DNA of 64,000 nt, taken from assembly GCA_007922195.1 (NCBI GenBank), contig ML682003.1, positions 5,213,018 through 5,277,017 of the forward strand, written 5' to 3'. Below are positions 39,561 to 51,090 of this stretch, piece by piece. The stretch's first letter is position 1; each line of letters starts with the position of its first letter. The notes beneath the pieces were generated by a model that made no database searches, was not told the origin of the DNA, and saw only the letters and a program-made list of their open reading frames with translations. Origin of the DNA: Podocnemis expansa (taxonomy: Eukaryota; Chordata; Testudines; Podocnemididae). A program made the position numbers and the translations under genes.

Positions 39561-41555
39561 GATCAGGACCCCCATCTCCTTCACCTCTGTGTCTCCAGCT
39601 GTGTGATACACCCAGCTCTGAGTGTCCCCAGACCCAGGCCCAGCTGGCTGTTCCAGCCCTTCTGTACCACCCAGCTCAGGCTCTGGCTGTGAGTTGAATG
39701 CTGCCTGCCTCGTAGAGTGAAGTTGGTGCTACTAATGGATGTCACTGCCACACCCATTTACACTTCCCCCAGGGTCCGATCTGACTCCAATGGGAGCCCT
39801 TAGAAGGGAGAACCGGGTTCACACCACGGCAGGGGCCTGACCTTGCATCCACAGGTGTCACCACACTGAAGACGGTGTTTCACCTTATGTAAGAGACTTT
39901 GGAATCAATCCCAGTAAAATTACTTGAGCAGGCATCTTCTTTTTAACTAGATCCACTGGCTCCTCCTAGCAAGAATCACCAGATTTTCTCATTCCCAACA
40001 CAAGATTCTCTCCTGACCCCCATCAGGCACTGAGATGGACCAACAACCTGGCTCCCTTCAGTAGTGTTTTATTTCCACAGTTTACATTTCTGTCTTTAGT
40101 CTGTCTGGAGGGGTCATTTTCCTACCCTGCAAGAGCGTTTCTAGCTTTTTCTTTTTGTTGCATGCCAAGGGATAGGTAAATTATTGCTACTTTGGTAAAG
40201 TAAAACCAAGAACAATCCTATTCACAAACTATAGTGTGTTTCCATCCCTTTGAGACCTGGATGAATTCTTTTAAAATTTCATTGGCTCTCTTAATGCTCT
40301 ACTGATTTTCACTCCCAGAAGGGCACCTCTCCAGAGGCTAGGTGTGGGTGCCGTCTGTATAGTTTTTGCTTCAGGCAACAGCAACAGACTATCCCTCTGG
40401 TTTGCATGCCCTAGCAAAGAGATTCTCAGTCAGTGGGGGATACTGGTGACAGGGGAGGACTTTTGCTCATGCTGGACTGTGGCCTATGTTCTCCCACTTT
40501 CCCTCCCACTGCTGGTACTCCACAATGCTACTCAGGCAGGGAGTTGTGCCCTGGCACCAAAAGCGGGGAGAAGAGGGCTGAAGGAAGGCAGGAAAAAGAA
40601 AACCCACCAGCAGGCAATGGGGAACAGTAGCCCAAACTGGAGCGAGTGGAATGGGACAGCCAGCTTACATGAGCATGCAGTAGGCTCTGGCAGAAACCCT
40701 GCACAGAAGGACAAGCAGGCACAGCACTGGAGCTGAGGATGGGGAGAGAGCTGGACAGAGAAGAAGAGAAGAGAAGAGGCAGGAGGGAGCAAACCCAGGA
40801 ACATATGGGTGAAAGGAGACAAGAGGGGAACAGGCAGAAAGGAAAAGCCAGGAGGGCCAGCAGATGGGTCAGGCAGGGGAGGTGCAGCAATTCAGCTGAG
40901 GCGGGTCAGGAAGACCAAGAAGAAGGCTGCCCACTGGACCAGTGGGACTCTCTACCCAGGCACACAGCGGCCGTTGGAACACCAGGGGAAGGTTCAGCCC
41001 AAACCAAGAGCTGCTGCCATTGATTTCACTCATTAACGTCCATGTCTGTGAATGGGACTTTAATAAGCCCATCTGCAATCAAACTCGCTAACATGGCTCC
41101 TAGAGCCCAGCAGTGTCTTTAAGCAGTACTGGGTCAGCAGTACAGCCTCCTATGAAGTAAATACACCCAAAAGCAGCTGTTCTGGGTTATGTATATCAGG
41201 TAGGTATTAAAATAGCATCAATAGGTTATTGCAGACTGTCTGACTCCAGCCATGGAGGCTTCAGATCAGAGGCACACAAAGGACCAGCTGGGAGGTGTAT
41301 CAAACTGTTAGTTCTCTCTCCAGTCCCACAAACCGACTTTTGGCTTGGGGAATAGTCGAGTCTCCCAAATCCATCCCACTTGAGGCAATTTCCAACTGTA
41401 GCTCTGAAGAGTTAGCCATAGATGGAGCAAAAGCCCAGATTCCCCTTGAGTTTCTCCATCACAGATCCTTAGAGCCCCACACGGATACAAATATAGGGAT
41501 CCACATCTGACCTGCATTCACAAGAAATGGTCTGCAGACATGCAGGGCTTCACCC
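39561..41555. other. Non-coding; purine-rich stretch at 40.7-40.9 kb
   Basis: No supported exon. The purine-rich block gives an artefactual Glu/Arg/Gln-rich open frame (40739-41023) with no splice or homology support. Confidence 0.4.
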
Positions 41556-41562
41556 ATCTTGG

Positions 41563-41695
41563 AAGCATCTGAGGAAGTGGGATCTTCTCCCATGAAAACT
41601 CATGCAAAAAATAAATCTGTTAGTCTTAAAGTGCCACACAACTACTTGTTGTTTTTTTACTGGACTAGACTAACACGGCTATACCTTTTGAAATC
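41563..41695 (+). mobile_element. Penelope-associated repeat, single arm with hammerhead-like core
   Basis: GCAT then CTGAGGA (41569-41575), a GTGGGA/TCCCAT stem, GAAA (41594-41597), ATAAATCTGTTAGTCTTAAA, and a tail ACTGGACTAGACTAACACGG to CTATACCTTTTGA. This single-arm copy shows the full order of one unit from core to tail. Confidence 0.75.
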
Positions 41696-41954
41696 TATAG
41701 ATCCTGCCTTCCAACCCAGGCTGACTTGTGCTTATTTTCATCCTGGCCAGTCATTGATGCCCTGCTTGGCTAGCACCTTTGGGGCAGCGAGACCACTTGT
41801 AACACCCAGTGGGAATCTTTTCAAACAAAACCCAGGAGCAGGTCCGGTCACCACCTTGCTGCAGCACCCCAAGCTGAGTTCCTTGCCTTCTGCAGCTGAT
41901 GGGCTCTTCACCTCCTCCCTGGCTGTTCTCACCTCACGCTTTTTGCTGCTTCAG

Positions 41955-42155
41955 TTCCAAAGGGGCAGCCGTATTAGTCTACTCCTTAGTCTGCTGTTAC
42001 AGTGATCTGATCCCGTGCCTTACACCTCCCTGTATTTATTTCCTCCCATTCTGTAAGTTCCCCCATCTTCAAAACATCTGATGAAGTGGGATTTTCTCCC
42101 ACAAAAGCTCCTGTGATAAATAAATGTGTTAGTGCCACAGGACGCCTTGTTTGTT
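41955..42155 (+). mobile_element. Penelope-associated repeat, decayed copy
   Basis: It has the lead-in TTCCAAAGGGGCAGCCGTAT (41955), then after a spacer CTGATGA (42078-42084), a GTGGGA/TCCCAC stem and AAAA where GAAA is expected. It ends CAGGACGCCTTGTTTG. Confidence 0.65.
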
Positions 42156-43090
42156 TCCTGCTTCAGAGCTTCTCTTGCTCTTTGTTCTCTGTGAGGAGTC
42201 CTCTTCCACCTCAAACATGCGCGCACCCACATTCTCCTCTGTGTAATACCTACCCACTTCAGGCTGTGTCCACGTTGCCTCTCTCTGCTCTACACGTGCC
42301 CAGATTGCATTTGCCAGCGCCAGGGGGACATGGAGTGGGGAAGCCTGCATCCTGACTGCAGATGTTGGCAGACCTAGAATGGAGCCACCTGCATCGGAAT
42401 GGGGCCAAATCACTGGGCCTTATCCTCGCACTCGCCACCAATCACAGTCTGTTCCCCCACTTCCCAGCACCACTCAAAGGGACTGCTTCCACAGCTGTTA
42501 TTTATTCACATTTACATTTTCCAAGTGATGTACCGACAAGCATTCACTACTGAGCCACTCCAGGGCACTAGCACCGGTATAAAAATCCCTGGCAAGAACA
42601 CCTCCTCCTGAGCCACCTGTGCCACTGCAGGGCATTGAGGTCAGCACTGACAGCAAGGTGAGATGGCCTCCCTCCCCTGACTCAGCCACAATCTTCCCTG
42701 CAGGCCAGCACCCCCTCACTACAGGCTGGCCGCCAGGGATCAGCACTGACTCAGTGGATCCCTTCAGGCCCCCTCGGCTCCCCATCCAGACACTGAGCCA
42801 GCCTCGCTCTGCTAACCCTTCAGAGCCAAATTCTCTGAGAAGCCAAGGGCTCCCAGCTCCCCTTGCCTTTAACCGGAGCAGCAGGGCTGTGCGGCACCTG
42901 AAAGCTCGCCAGTCACTCTGCACCAGCGTGGTTTGCAGGGAGATTCCTTGTGGGAGCCGGTGGCATTCTGCTGACATCACAATGGGGAGACTTCACAGCC
43001 CCGGGAGAGTCTCTGAGCAGAGGATCTCCCGGGCAGCTGGCCCTTGCCCTTTCAACAAGTGCCACCAGAGATCTGGCATAGCCCCCAGTG
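42156..43090. other. Upstream region of the cortactin-like gene
   Basis: A plus-strand frame is open at 42631-43167 after CCACTGCAG, and a consensus donor (CAGCAAG|GTGAGA) lies at 42657/42658. Phase analysis shows that such an exon could not code in frame with the next one, so it could only be 5' UTR. The true first exon and promoter are not resolved. Confidence 0.35.
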
Positions 43091-43313
43091 ATGGCCCAGT
43101 CCAGGCCAGCGTGGGACGCATCCCCTCACGCCTGTGGGAAAGGAGGGTGCCAGGGACGAATAGATAGGTCTGGGCTCCTTCCTTCCTGTGAAGTTGAAGC
43201 TGATGACTGGGAGACCGACCCAGACTATACAAACAATGCCAATGAGAGAGGTTTGGGGTGGGGGGACGGCCACGAAGCCTGCTCTGGGATCTCAACTGCC
43301 TCCATCATTTCTG
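43091..43313 (+). CDS. Cortactin-like gene, exon with acidic DDW motif
   Basis: It encodes the DDWETDPD motif (about 43202-43225) and the conserved WG further on. It ends with consensus donor G|GTAAGG at 43314. A shorter exon starting at the acceptor near 43194 or 43200 is an alternative, which would need an upstream start codon in another exon. Confidence 0.6.
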
Positions 43314-46300
43314 GTAAGGACCAAAGGGAATGCTGAGGAGAAACCTTTGCCTCAGTTTCCCTTTGCAGGGAAGGTGCTGGATTCGGGTGGTGGGAAATCA
43401 CCCTGCACTGCTGGGTTTGGACTTTGCTGTCCTTTCTTGGTTTGTTACAGCTCTGTCTGACTCCATTCGTGGCTGCAAGTTGCACCCCCATTGGATGGGA
43501 AAGCCAGGTGCACCCCCTACCCAATCACACAAGGAGGAGGGGCACCAGCACCCACTCACCGCGGAGGACAGCTCTCTCTCCAGCTCTCGAGAGACAACCC
43601 AGTGGAGCAACACCAAGACTCCCCTGCTGCAGCTGTACCCCAGGCTCTACCTGCACTCCTCTGCAGGCACGGGCATTGAGAGGGCCTCTGTGTTTGAGTG
43701 CAATGCAGCCGAGACACTCAACACCTTCTTCTATGAGAAGTTGAAAGCTTGCGAAGAGGCCCCTGCACAGCCCAGCCCTGCTGGCATTGCCTCTGGGACC
43801 TACGAGAATGAGGAGCTCTTGGTGGACGAGCCAGGGCCGGAGGACAAGAGCAAGACCCGAGGTGGCCCAGGGAGAGCAAGACAGATGCTGCATCCAAAAG
43901 AGCAAGTCAAGCAGGGGAGCTTGGATCCCCAAGGCTGGTGCAACAGACACAGATGGAGTCACATCAGACAGATGGATAAGACACATCTCCAGCAGCCAAC
44001 CAGCTCTGGAGACGACCCCAACCGCTCAGCCTGCAAGCAGAACCCAAGGACGATTCGGCAAGAGGACAGGACAGCAGTGGTTCGGGGGTGGGAAGAACCT
44101 GGCCCGGAGGCAGGAGGGCTGCCCCGGCTACTGCCACGCTGCACGATTGCTCATCTCCAGAGCTGTGTGGCCTGCCAGCGTTTGAACTGGTGCCCACAGG
44201 CCCAGTCTGGGCAGATGGTCCCCTATGAGAATAGCTGGGCCCCACGGGAAGTGGAGAGCGCCACTGGCAGGCGGACGAGGTCAGCAGCACCCTCGCAGAG
44301 GCAACTCCAGCAGAGGCTCTCCCAGGTCCAGAAATGGCTGGAGCAGTCCACAGCTGAGGAGCCAGAGACCCACAGGGCCCCGAGTCCGCCCAGCGCAGGC
44401 TGCTTGTACACCAGTGATGCCTACAGGACCTTGGATCAGACAGAGGGTGGGACCTGCAGGCGGCTGGAGAGCAATGGGGACCCAAGGAGTCACCAACACC
44501 CCACTCAGCCCAGAGTGTCCCAGGGCAGCCAGAGAGAGAAATCCAAAGCAGGAAACCCCGCACGGCACCAGGTGAGGAGGAGCGAGCGAAGGGGTGATCT
44601 GGAGGTTAAACAGGCAGCATTAGAGTCCCAGGGGCAGTGCACTGGTTCCTTTCCAGGATGTGCAGGAGCCAGCAAGGTGGCAGGTTGACCCAGGCCATGC
44701 AGCCACTGAAAACCATCCTGCACCAAGGCCTGGAGACCCTGGAGGGACCAGCCCAGCCCCTGGTGGCAGAGACCTGCTGCTTCCATTTGATTTCCATCTC
44801 CAGGCTTCCCCATTGGCAGCTAATTGCCCCAGCCATGGCCCAGCAGTCTAGCAAGCCAGGCACAGTTTCCTCCACCTCCCAAACACACAGGACCGCAGGG
44901 GATTTTCAGGGATTATGGTGAGGGGAACTGGCACCCATTTCAGGTGGGCACCAAATGCTGCTGCCCGTCTGCTCCTTCGTCACTGGATCCAAAGGGGCAG
45001 CCACCCTTGACTGCCATGGGGGAAATGGAGTTTGCTCCCCAGGGCTGGTCCCTCTCTAACACCCCTGATGCTTAGCCCAGGTCTGGGTAAGAATGGAGGG
45101 CTTAGGGGGCAGGAGCGGTGGCATGGCAGGAGAGTGCAGGACACAGCACTCATTATCATATAACAAGAGAGGGGCAATGGTTGGGGGCCTCAAAATATCA
45201 AAGGTCTCTGTAAATTCAGGTACATGGAAGAGGGTGGGGCTCCACAAGCTATCATGCTACAAATCTGCTACGTCTCTCTACCCGTCTCTGATTTCTGGGG
45301 TATAGGAAAGGGTTATGAGGCCACCCCGGAGCTTCCCCAGGGAGCACAAACACAAGATACCAGACCTCAGGCTTCAGGGCACATCACCCACTGGGGTCAG
45401 GAGTATATTTCCCTCCATGGCTCAGTGCTGCAGTCAGAAGTACATGGCAAATGTCTGAGTTTGGATAGAGCATCAATCAATCAATCAAATCATAAGGCTG
45501 GAAGGGACCTCATGAGATCATCGAGTCCAACCCCCTGGGAATTGAACCCAGGACCTTCTGTATGTTAAGCAGAGGGGCTAGCTACTAATCTTCCTGAGCC
45601 ATTGCATGTTTGTGAGCATCTGACATGGGAGACAGGATCTCAGATCAATGGGCCATTGGTCTGTCCTGCTGTGGGGTAAGGGGGGGCCCCAAAGGAGACA
45701 GACTAAGCCTTGTCCTTGTCCAAGGGGGTGGGACCCCACATGAGACAAACCATGGTCTGTCCTGGTCTTCAGATGGGGGCACCCCAGAGGGTTGGTCCTG
45801 GTCTGGGGAAGGACCTTAGATGAGATGGATCATGGTTTGTCCTGCTCTGGAGAGAAGGGATCCCAGCTGAGACAGACCATAGCCTGTCCCCATCTGCTGG
45901 GCAGGGTGCGAACCCCAGATTACATGGACCACTGGTTGGTTCCTGAATGGTGGTGAGTCTGTTGCAGGCAGCTGGCTCGACTCGCTCCCCAGCATCTGAT
46001 GTTTGCGGGCTCAGAGCCCGGCTACTCCCACTGGCTGCCCTGAGTGACTCTCTCTCTCTGTCTCAGCCTGGGGCCAGGAGCTGTGGCCCTGCGGAGCTGA
46101 ATGTGGTGAGCACCCCGCAGGGCATATGCTCCTGCCTCCTCTGTGAAGACCCAAGATGCAGCATGAGTTCTGTGCTTGACCAGCGGAGGGGGACCCACAC
46201 TGGCGAGTCTCAGCCTGGCATCTGCCCCACTGTGGGGGCTGCAGCCGCCCAGCTACCAGCCAAGAGCCGTGTCCAGAGGATAGTGGAGGTTTTTGAGAGA

Positions 46301-46582
46301 CGTTCCTGCAGAGATGCCAAGAGGGTGGCGCGGCAGAGGCTGCGCCAGGCTGCGCAGCAGAAGGAGCTGGATGGGAAAGCCAGAGCAGCGGCAGCAAAGG
46401 AACAGAGATCGGCCATGTCTCACAGTAGCTCCAGGCCACCCCGATCCCATTCAGGGCAGCAATGGGGAGAGGTGGCCCAGCCAGAGACCATGACTGAAAA
46501 GAAGCCCCAGGGCTCCCGGAGAAAGGGTGACACTGCAAAGAAAAAGAAGGGAAACTCAACAGCCTTCACGTGCCCCTCGTGA
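43091..46582 (+). CDS. Unassigned gene with cortactin/HS1-type acidic N-terminus
   Basis: The model has three exons: 43091-43313, 43451-44571 and 46067-46582, giving 619 residues from the chosen ATG. Donor CTG|GTAAGG to acceptor TTGTTACAG joins in phase 1. Donor CAG|GTGAGG to acceptor CTCTGTCTCAG joins in phase 0. Residues 38-58 (DDWETDPD, then Y, N, E and WG at matching spacing) align without gaps to the Arp2/3-binding N-terminal acidic region of cortactin and HS1, about 12 of 21 identical. The remainder is unrecognised: a Ser/Pro/Gln-rich middle, a TYENEELLVDEPGPED patch, and a basic helical C-terminus (KSRVQRIVEVFERRS) ending Lys-rich. No cortactin repeats or SH3 domain were seen. The start is uncertain: the ATG at 43091 has a good context and sits just after a weak acceptor. 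It lies between the divergent PPP1R16A and FOXH1. A role in actin assembly is inference only. Confidence 0.6.
43451..44571 (+). CDS. Cortactin-like gene, large middle exon
   Basis: It follows a strong acceptor (pyrimidine-rich tract ending TTGTTACAG) and stays open for 1121 bases in the frame set by the previous exon. It ends at CACCAG|GTGAGG in phase 0. It encodes a hydrophilic Ser/Pro/Gln/Arg-rich region, including a FECNAAETLNTFFYEKLKAC segment that looks helical. Confidence 0.6.
45460..45575 (-). mobile_element. CR1 3' fragment in intron 2 of the cortactin-like gene
   Basis: AAGGCTGGAAGGGACCTCAT with CATCGAGTCCAACCCCC is the reverse CR1 3' signature, preceded by an (AATC)n run near 45472-45488. 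Confidence 0.75.
45640..45930. repeat. Minisatellite of about 60 bp units in intron 2 of the cortactin-like gene
   Basis: Four to five diverged units each carry a GAGACAGACCATGGTCTGTC-like core and a GGGACCCCA-like segment, near 45655, 45725, 45785 and 45865. Confidence 0.65.
46067..46582 (+). CDS. Cortactin-like gene, terminal exon
   Basis: A strong acceptor (ACTCTCTCTCTCTGTCTCAG) is followed in phase 0 by 171 codons and TGA. It encodes a Cys-containing CSCLLCEDPRC patch, a basic amphipathic stretch (RVQRIVEVFERRSCRDAKRV) and a Lys-rich tail. No polyadenylation hexamer was found close downstream. Confidence 0.6.
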   Translation, partial: PGARSCGPAELNVVSTPQGICSCLLCEDPRCSMSSVLDQRRGTHTGESQPGICPTVGAAAAQLPAKSRVQRIVEVFERRSCRDAKRVARQRLRQAAQQKELDGKARAAAAKEQRSAMSHSSSRPPRSHSGQQWGEVAQPETMTEKKPQGSRRKGDTAKKKKGNSTAFTCPS

Positions 46583-48545
46583 TCTGCCTGCTGCTCGGCT
46601 GGGGGAGCTGGCAGCCCTAGGGTCCATGCAGGAGAGGCACACCACAACCATGAAGATAGCCCGAGGTGGGCTGAGCTGTGCTGCGGGATGAAGAACAGGG
46701 CCCATGACGGCCGTGGTACCCTCTGCCTGAGCAGCTGCGGAAGGAAAAGGAGGGACCATGGAATAAGGGGGACACCAGCCTGGCAGAGCCAGGACTGTGG
46801 AGAAAGTCACCACAGTCTGAGCAATGTGTCTGTCAACAGAGGAGGAGCCGGGCAGGCAGATCGGGGGCACAGGGGGAATGGAGGCAAGAGGGTCAGTTAC
46901 AGGGAGTGAGCAAAGCGTGGGACTGGGGTGAAGGCACTGGGCCAGTCGAGGGCACTGGGCCACAAAAAAGAGACAATACATCACTTCACCACTAGAGATC
47001 ACTGTGTGCCTCCTTAGAAAGGGTTGCACATACCTTGCAAGGGGGACTAAAATCTGGGGAACCAGGAGTGCCCCAAAAAGAGCAGCTTCCCAGACTCTGT
47101 CCATCCCCAGGACACAGGGGCAGGCTGGAGGAAGGGCCCACAGTCACAAAAAGAAGAAGCACGACAGTAGAGTACTCAAAAATCCCATCACCCCCAAAAT
47201 GACAAGCTTGGTTTAGAAACCGTGGGATTTTCGTACTGATCCAGGCTGGATTATCACTCACCCCTGGCCATTGAGCCCTCAGGGTGCCGGTTTCAAGCTT
47301 TCTCCCCAACCAGCAGATGTGGGGAGAGGGTCTGGCCATTTCTTTCCCCTGTAAATGAAAGCTGTGATTCTCACCTGACTCCAGGAGCTGCAGCTTAAGA
47401 AAAACCTCAGGTATTGTGAGGACTGGCAACAAACTCTACAACCCGCCCGCTGACACAGCTACACCCCATCACACACACACTCACCCCCCATTTACTCACA
47501 CCCCAACTCCCAGAGATAAGCCCTCCCAGCTGGCACTCTGCCTGCTTCTCTGCAGGCCCAGATACTGCCCTCCCTTCCCTCCCCCTTTGCTCCTTGATGC
47601 TGTTTTTATGTCCCCCCTTTTCAACCCCCCCCAGGCTTGGAGCAGCACCCAGGGCTGCAGGTCAGGACAGCAGGAGACAAGCACAGCTTGGGGGACAAGA
47701 AGGGACCCCAGTGCTGGTCTAGGAGGGGCTGCACGTCAGGACTGAGGGGCACTGGTAGAACTGACAGAGTCCCCAGTGCTGGGGCAGCAGTGGCCGTGGG
47801 TCAGGAATCAGGGGCACCGGCAGAGCTTGATGCAAAGGGCCTGAATCCTGCCTCTGGGTCTCGCCTGCACTTTGAGAGTCCTGAACCTCAGTCCCTGTGC
47901 TGCCCCCAAACTTCTGGCTGCCCCCCCCCCCGGTGTCAGCCCAGCCCCCAGCCTAGGGCAGGGGTCCAGGCCAAGGATAGTTTCACATCCACATCAGGGA
48001 ATCCACATCCCTCCTGCCCAGGGCAATGTGGGACAGGCCCAATTCAAGCGGCCACATCAACCAGCCTCTCTGCTCTCACCCCACCCCCTCTGATCTCACA
48101 CTACAATGGGGCTGGAGGGGCCCTGCTGAGCAAAACCATTGCCCAACAAAGGGGCTGGCGGCAGGGAGATGGAGGCAGACACCTGGGAGGTGGAGAGGGC
48201 CAGTGCCAGCTCTGGGGCCAAAGGGGGGCAGCCAGGAATCAAAACACACTGCATCCTGTGTGCCATGGGGGTGGGAACCAGCAGGCTTGACTGGGGAGAT
48301 TGGGGGGGGGAAGGAATTTAATTCCATGGATTTAGGCTGGCTGGCTGAGCAGTGGGACTGGCACTGGCTGCCTGGGGGCTGGGTTGGGAGCCTGGCAGCC
48401 GGATTGGAGAGGACATGGCTCATAGCAGCAATGGGGACATGACAAAGGCCATAGGCAGGGCATGAGGAACAAGGGGGGCAGGAAGCCCCTGCTGGATCAG
48501 AGCAGCCAACTCCGGCCAGTCAGAGAGTCCCTATGACCCACCAGT
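46583..48545. other. GC-rich non-coding sequence
   Basis: Long open frames on both strands reflect high GC content. None shows a recognisable domain or paired splice sites. It includes the presumed 3' UTR of the cortactin-like gene. Confidence 0.4.
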
Positions 48546-48547
48546 AC

Positions 48548-48785
48548 ACGTCATAGAGTCATAGGGCTGGAAGGGACCTCGTAAGGTCATCTAGTCTAAC
48601 CCCTTGCCAAAAGCAGGACCACTCCCCTAAATCATCCCAGCCTGGGTTTTGTCTAACTGAGTTTTAAAAGATTCCAGCCACCTCCCTAGGTGACCCATTC
48701 CAATGCTTCACCACCCTCCTAGGGAGAAAGTTTTTCCTAATATCCAACCTCAATCGTCCCAGTTGCAGCTAGAAACCATTGCCAG
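48548..48785 (-). mobile_element. CR1 LINE 3' fragment, antisense
   Basis: GCTGGAAGGGACCTCGTAAG, CATCTAGTCTAACCCCTTGC and GTTTTTCCTAATATCCAACC appear in the order expected of a reversed CR1 3' end. Confidence 0.85.
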
Positions 48786-51090
48786 CACCAGTCCAACAGG
48801 TGCAAACCAGCAACCTTGGAGCTGCACCCACCCACCCCATTAGCTGAGGTCCCAAGAGCCCTCAGGGGGCCTGAGAAGGGCTGGGGGGCAAAGCCTGAAG
48901 TAAACTGAGTCACCGCTGCTCAAGTACCCTCACCCACACTTAGCCCCCTTCCAGGGCCCAGACCAGCAAGCTGGGAGGGATCAGGTTCACAATGTGAAAA
49001 GCGGACACCTTTCCTCGCCCAGCCCCCAGCCCTGCCCGGCTGACCTCTCCCAGCCACTGCCCAACCCCCAGTTCCCCCCTCCCTAGGGCTGCTTCTGGGC
49101 CCAACCTGCCCCTTCCTCCCAACTCCCCCCACCCCCAGCCCACTGGGCAACCAGGTCCTGCTTCCCAAAAACTTCACCTCCTCTCTCCACATCCCCAGCA
49201 CAGCCCACCCGAGATCCCCAGTGCTTGCAGGGCACAAACAATCCAAGAGGTGGGAAAGCTGGGGGGTAGCTGGGGGGTGGCTGATGGTGTCTGTGCATGT
49301 CGCTTGACAGACTCCCACCCTGAGGGCAGGAATGCTGACACACGGCCAGCCCACACAGCCCTAGGCTGGCACCAAAGGGGCTCTGGAGTGATAATTTCCC
49401 AGCACTGATCTCCACCCTCCATTAGATGAGGGCACCCCAAAGTGCTGAACACCTTGCGGATTCACCCCAACCTACCTTTAGCCCTTGGGACAGGATCCAA
49501 CCATAAGGGCCAGCAGCCACGCAGGGGAAACTGATAGTGCCCAGGTCAGCCAGCGACCCTCTGTGCAGAGCCATGAGGAGAGCACAGGAGTCCTGACTCC
49601 CCAGCCCCATTTGAAGCACAAGACCCCCCCCCGTGCCCTCAAGGCTGCCAGCCAGCGTGTGTCAGACACCACCTCACTGCTGGGGCCGCTGGCAGCACCT
49701 GAGAGCTTGGTGGCTGTAAGTGGGGCTTGTGGAGCTCTCCCCACTGCTGCTCAGTCCAGTGGATTAAAGAACTGGGGGGCCACCCACCTTCTCTAGGACA
49801 GGAGACCTGGGGGGTTAGGTCCTGCCCAGCTCCCCACTCCACCCGCCGGCTCTCCTAAGGGCAGGGCAAAGCAGCACCGTGCTCCCCCACTCCCACGACT
49901 CAGCCACCCCCATCACAACAGGGTTGGCCCCGTTGCCCTGAGTGCAGGCAGCAGGCACACAGGGGTTAATCCAGGTCCGCTCTTGGGAACAGCTGGGAGT
50001 CCTGACACAGTCCATGGTGGGGGGAGCTGGCACCCCGCATTGAGCCCCCACCCTATTCCCTGCCCCACAGCACCCCCTTCTGATCCCCTGCCTGCTCCTT
50101 GCCCCATAACATCCTTTACCAAACTCCTGCCCCATAGTCCCCTCTGTGTCCACACCTGCTCCCTACCCCACACTGCCCTCTACTGCACCCCACCCCACAG
50201 CACCCCCAGCACCACCCCTGAGGCATTGGGGTCAACACAGATTTCTGGAGAGAGGGCCCGCTACTGAGCAGCTGCCCTGCTCGCAGCTCCCCCAGGCACC
50301 CCCCAGGGGCACTGAGGCCAGCTTGGATCTTGCATCTGCACTAGGAAAATCACCAGGCGTTCTCCTGGTGCAGCATGCTCCCTGCACCATGCACTGAGTG
50401 CTGATGACACAAAACGGTACCATCCATTCACAACGAAAATGGGAGGAGGCCATTTCTGGGTGCCACAGGGACTAGTAAGGGCAGCCTAGTGTTTGCCCTG
50501 AGCACTTAATCCTCAGGAACGCTACAAACTGAGGACCAAAACTAACAGGTCCATCCCCTTTCCGAGGCTTCCAAACCAAGCCTGGCCCCCTGGACTCCTG
50601 GGTAACTTTCTGTCCTCACCTTCCTGTAGGCACGGGCTCAGGGAGGAGCCACTTAACTCCGTTCCTTAGACCCTGACCTCAGACAGCCAAGGCCCCAGCA
50701 GCACGGTGAGGTCCCAAGCCCTGGCACTGACCCAGAGGCTCGGCCTGGCAGGGCTGCAGATTGCAGTGTAGACATGCCCCAGGTCCATCAGGCTGGAGAC
50801 ATCCAGAGGGGTGATCAGAGGCTGAGTGTGAAAAATCAGGAGAGGGGATGGATACGAGGGGATGACAAGTGCCTGTATAAGACAAAGCCCTGAACATCGG
50901 GACTGTCCCTATAAAAACCAGATGCCTCATCACCCTTGGCAGCAGGGATGGTGTCACATCCCTTTGCCCTGGCTCCCCAGGGCCATAATGATGCCAAGTT
51001 CGCTTGGTGCACTCCAGGCTGTCCCTTAAAGGGGTAGTCATTCTGCCCTGCCACAGCCACACCGAGGAAACAAGGCCCCGGAGGGGAGCG
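48786..51090. other. GC-rich non-coding sequence with one candidate exon
   Basis: There is no firm gene. On the minus strand an 85-nt segment at 49476-49560 has a strong acceptor (GCTCTGCACAG) and donor (AAAG|GTAGGT) and only one open frame (LADLGTISFPCVAAGPYGW...). Its partner exons and homology are unknown. Confidence 0.3.

Noticed and set aside
40739..41023. Glu/Arg/Gln-rich open frame
   Set aside because: It is produced by a purine-rich stretch, with no splice partners and no family resemblance.
42619..43167. 182-codon open frame preceding the acidic exon
   Set aside because: It begins at GTG, not ATG. The only good donor (42657) is out of phase with the next exon, and the sequence has no recognisable domain. 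At most the first part is 5' UTR.
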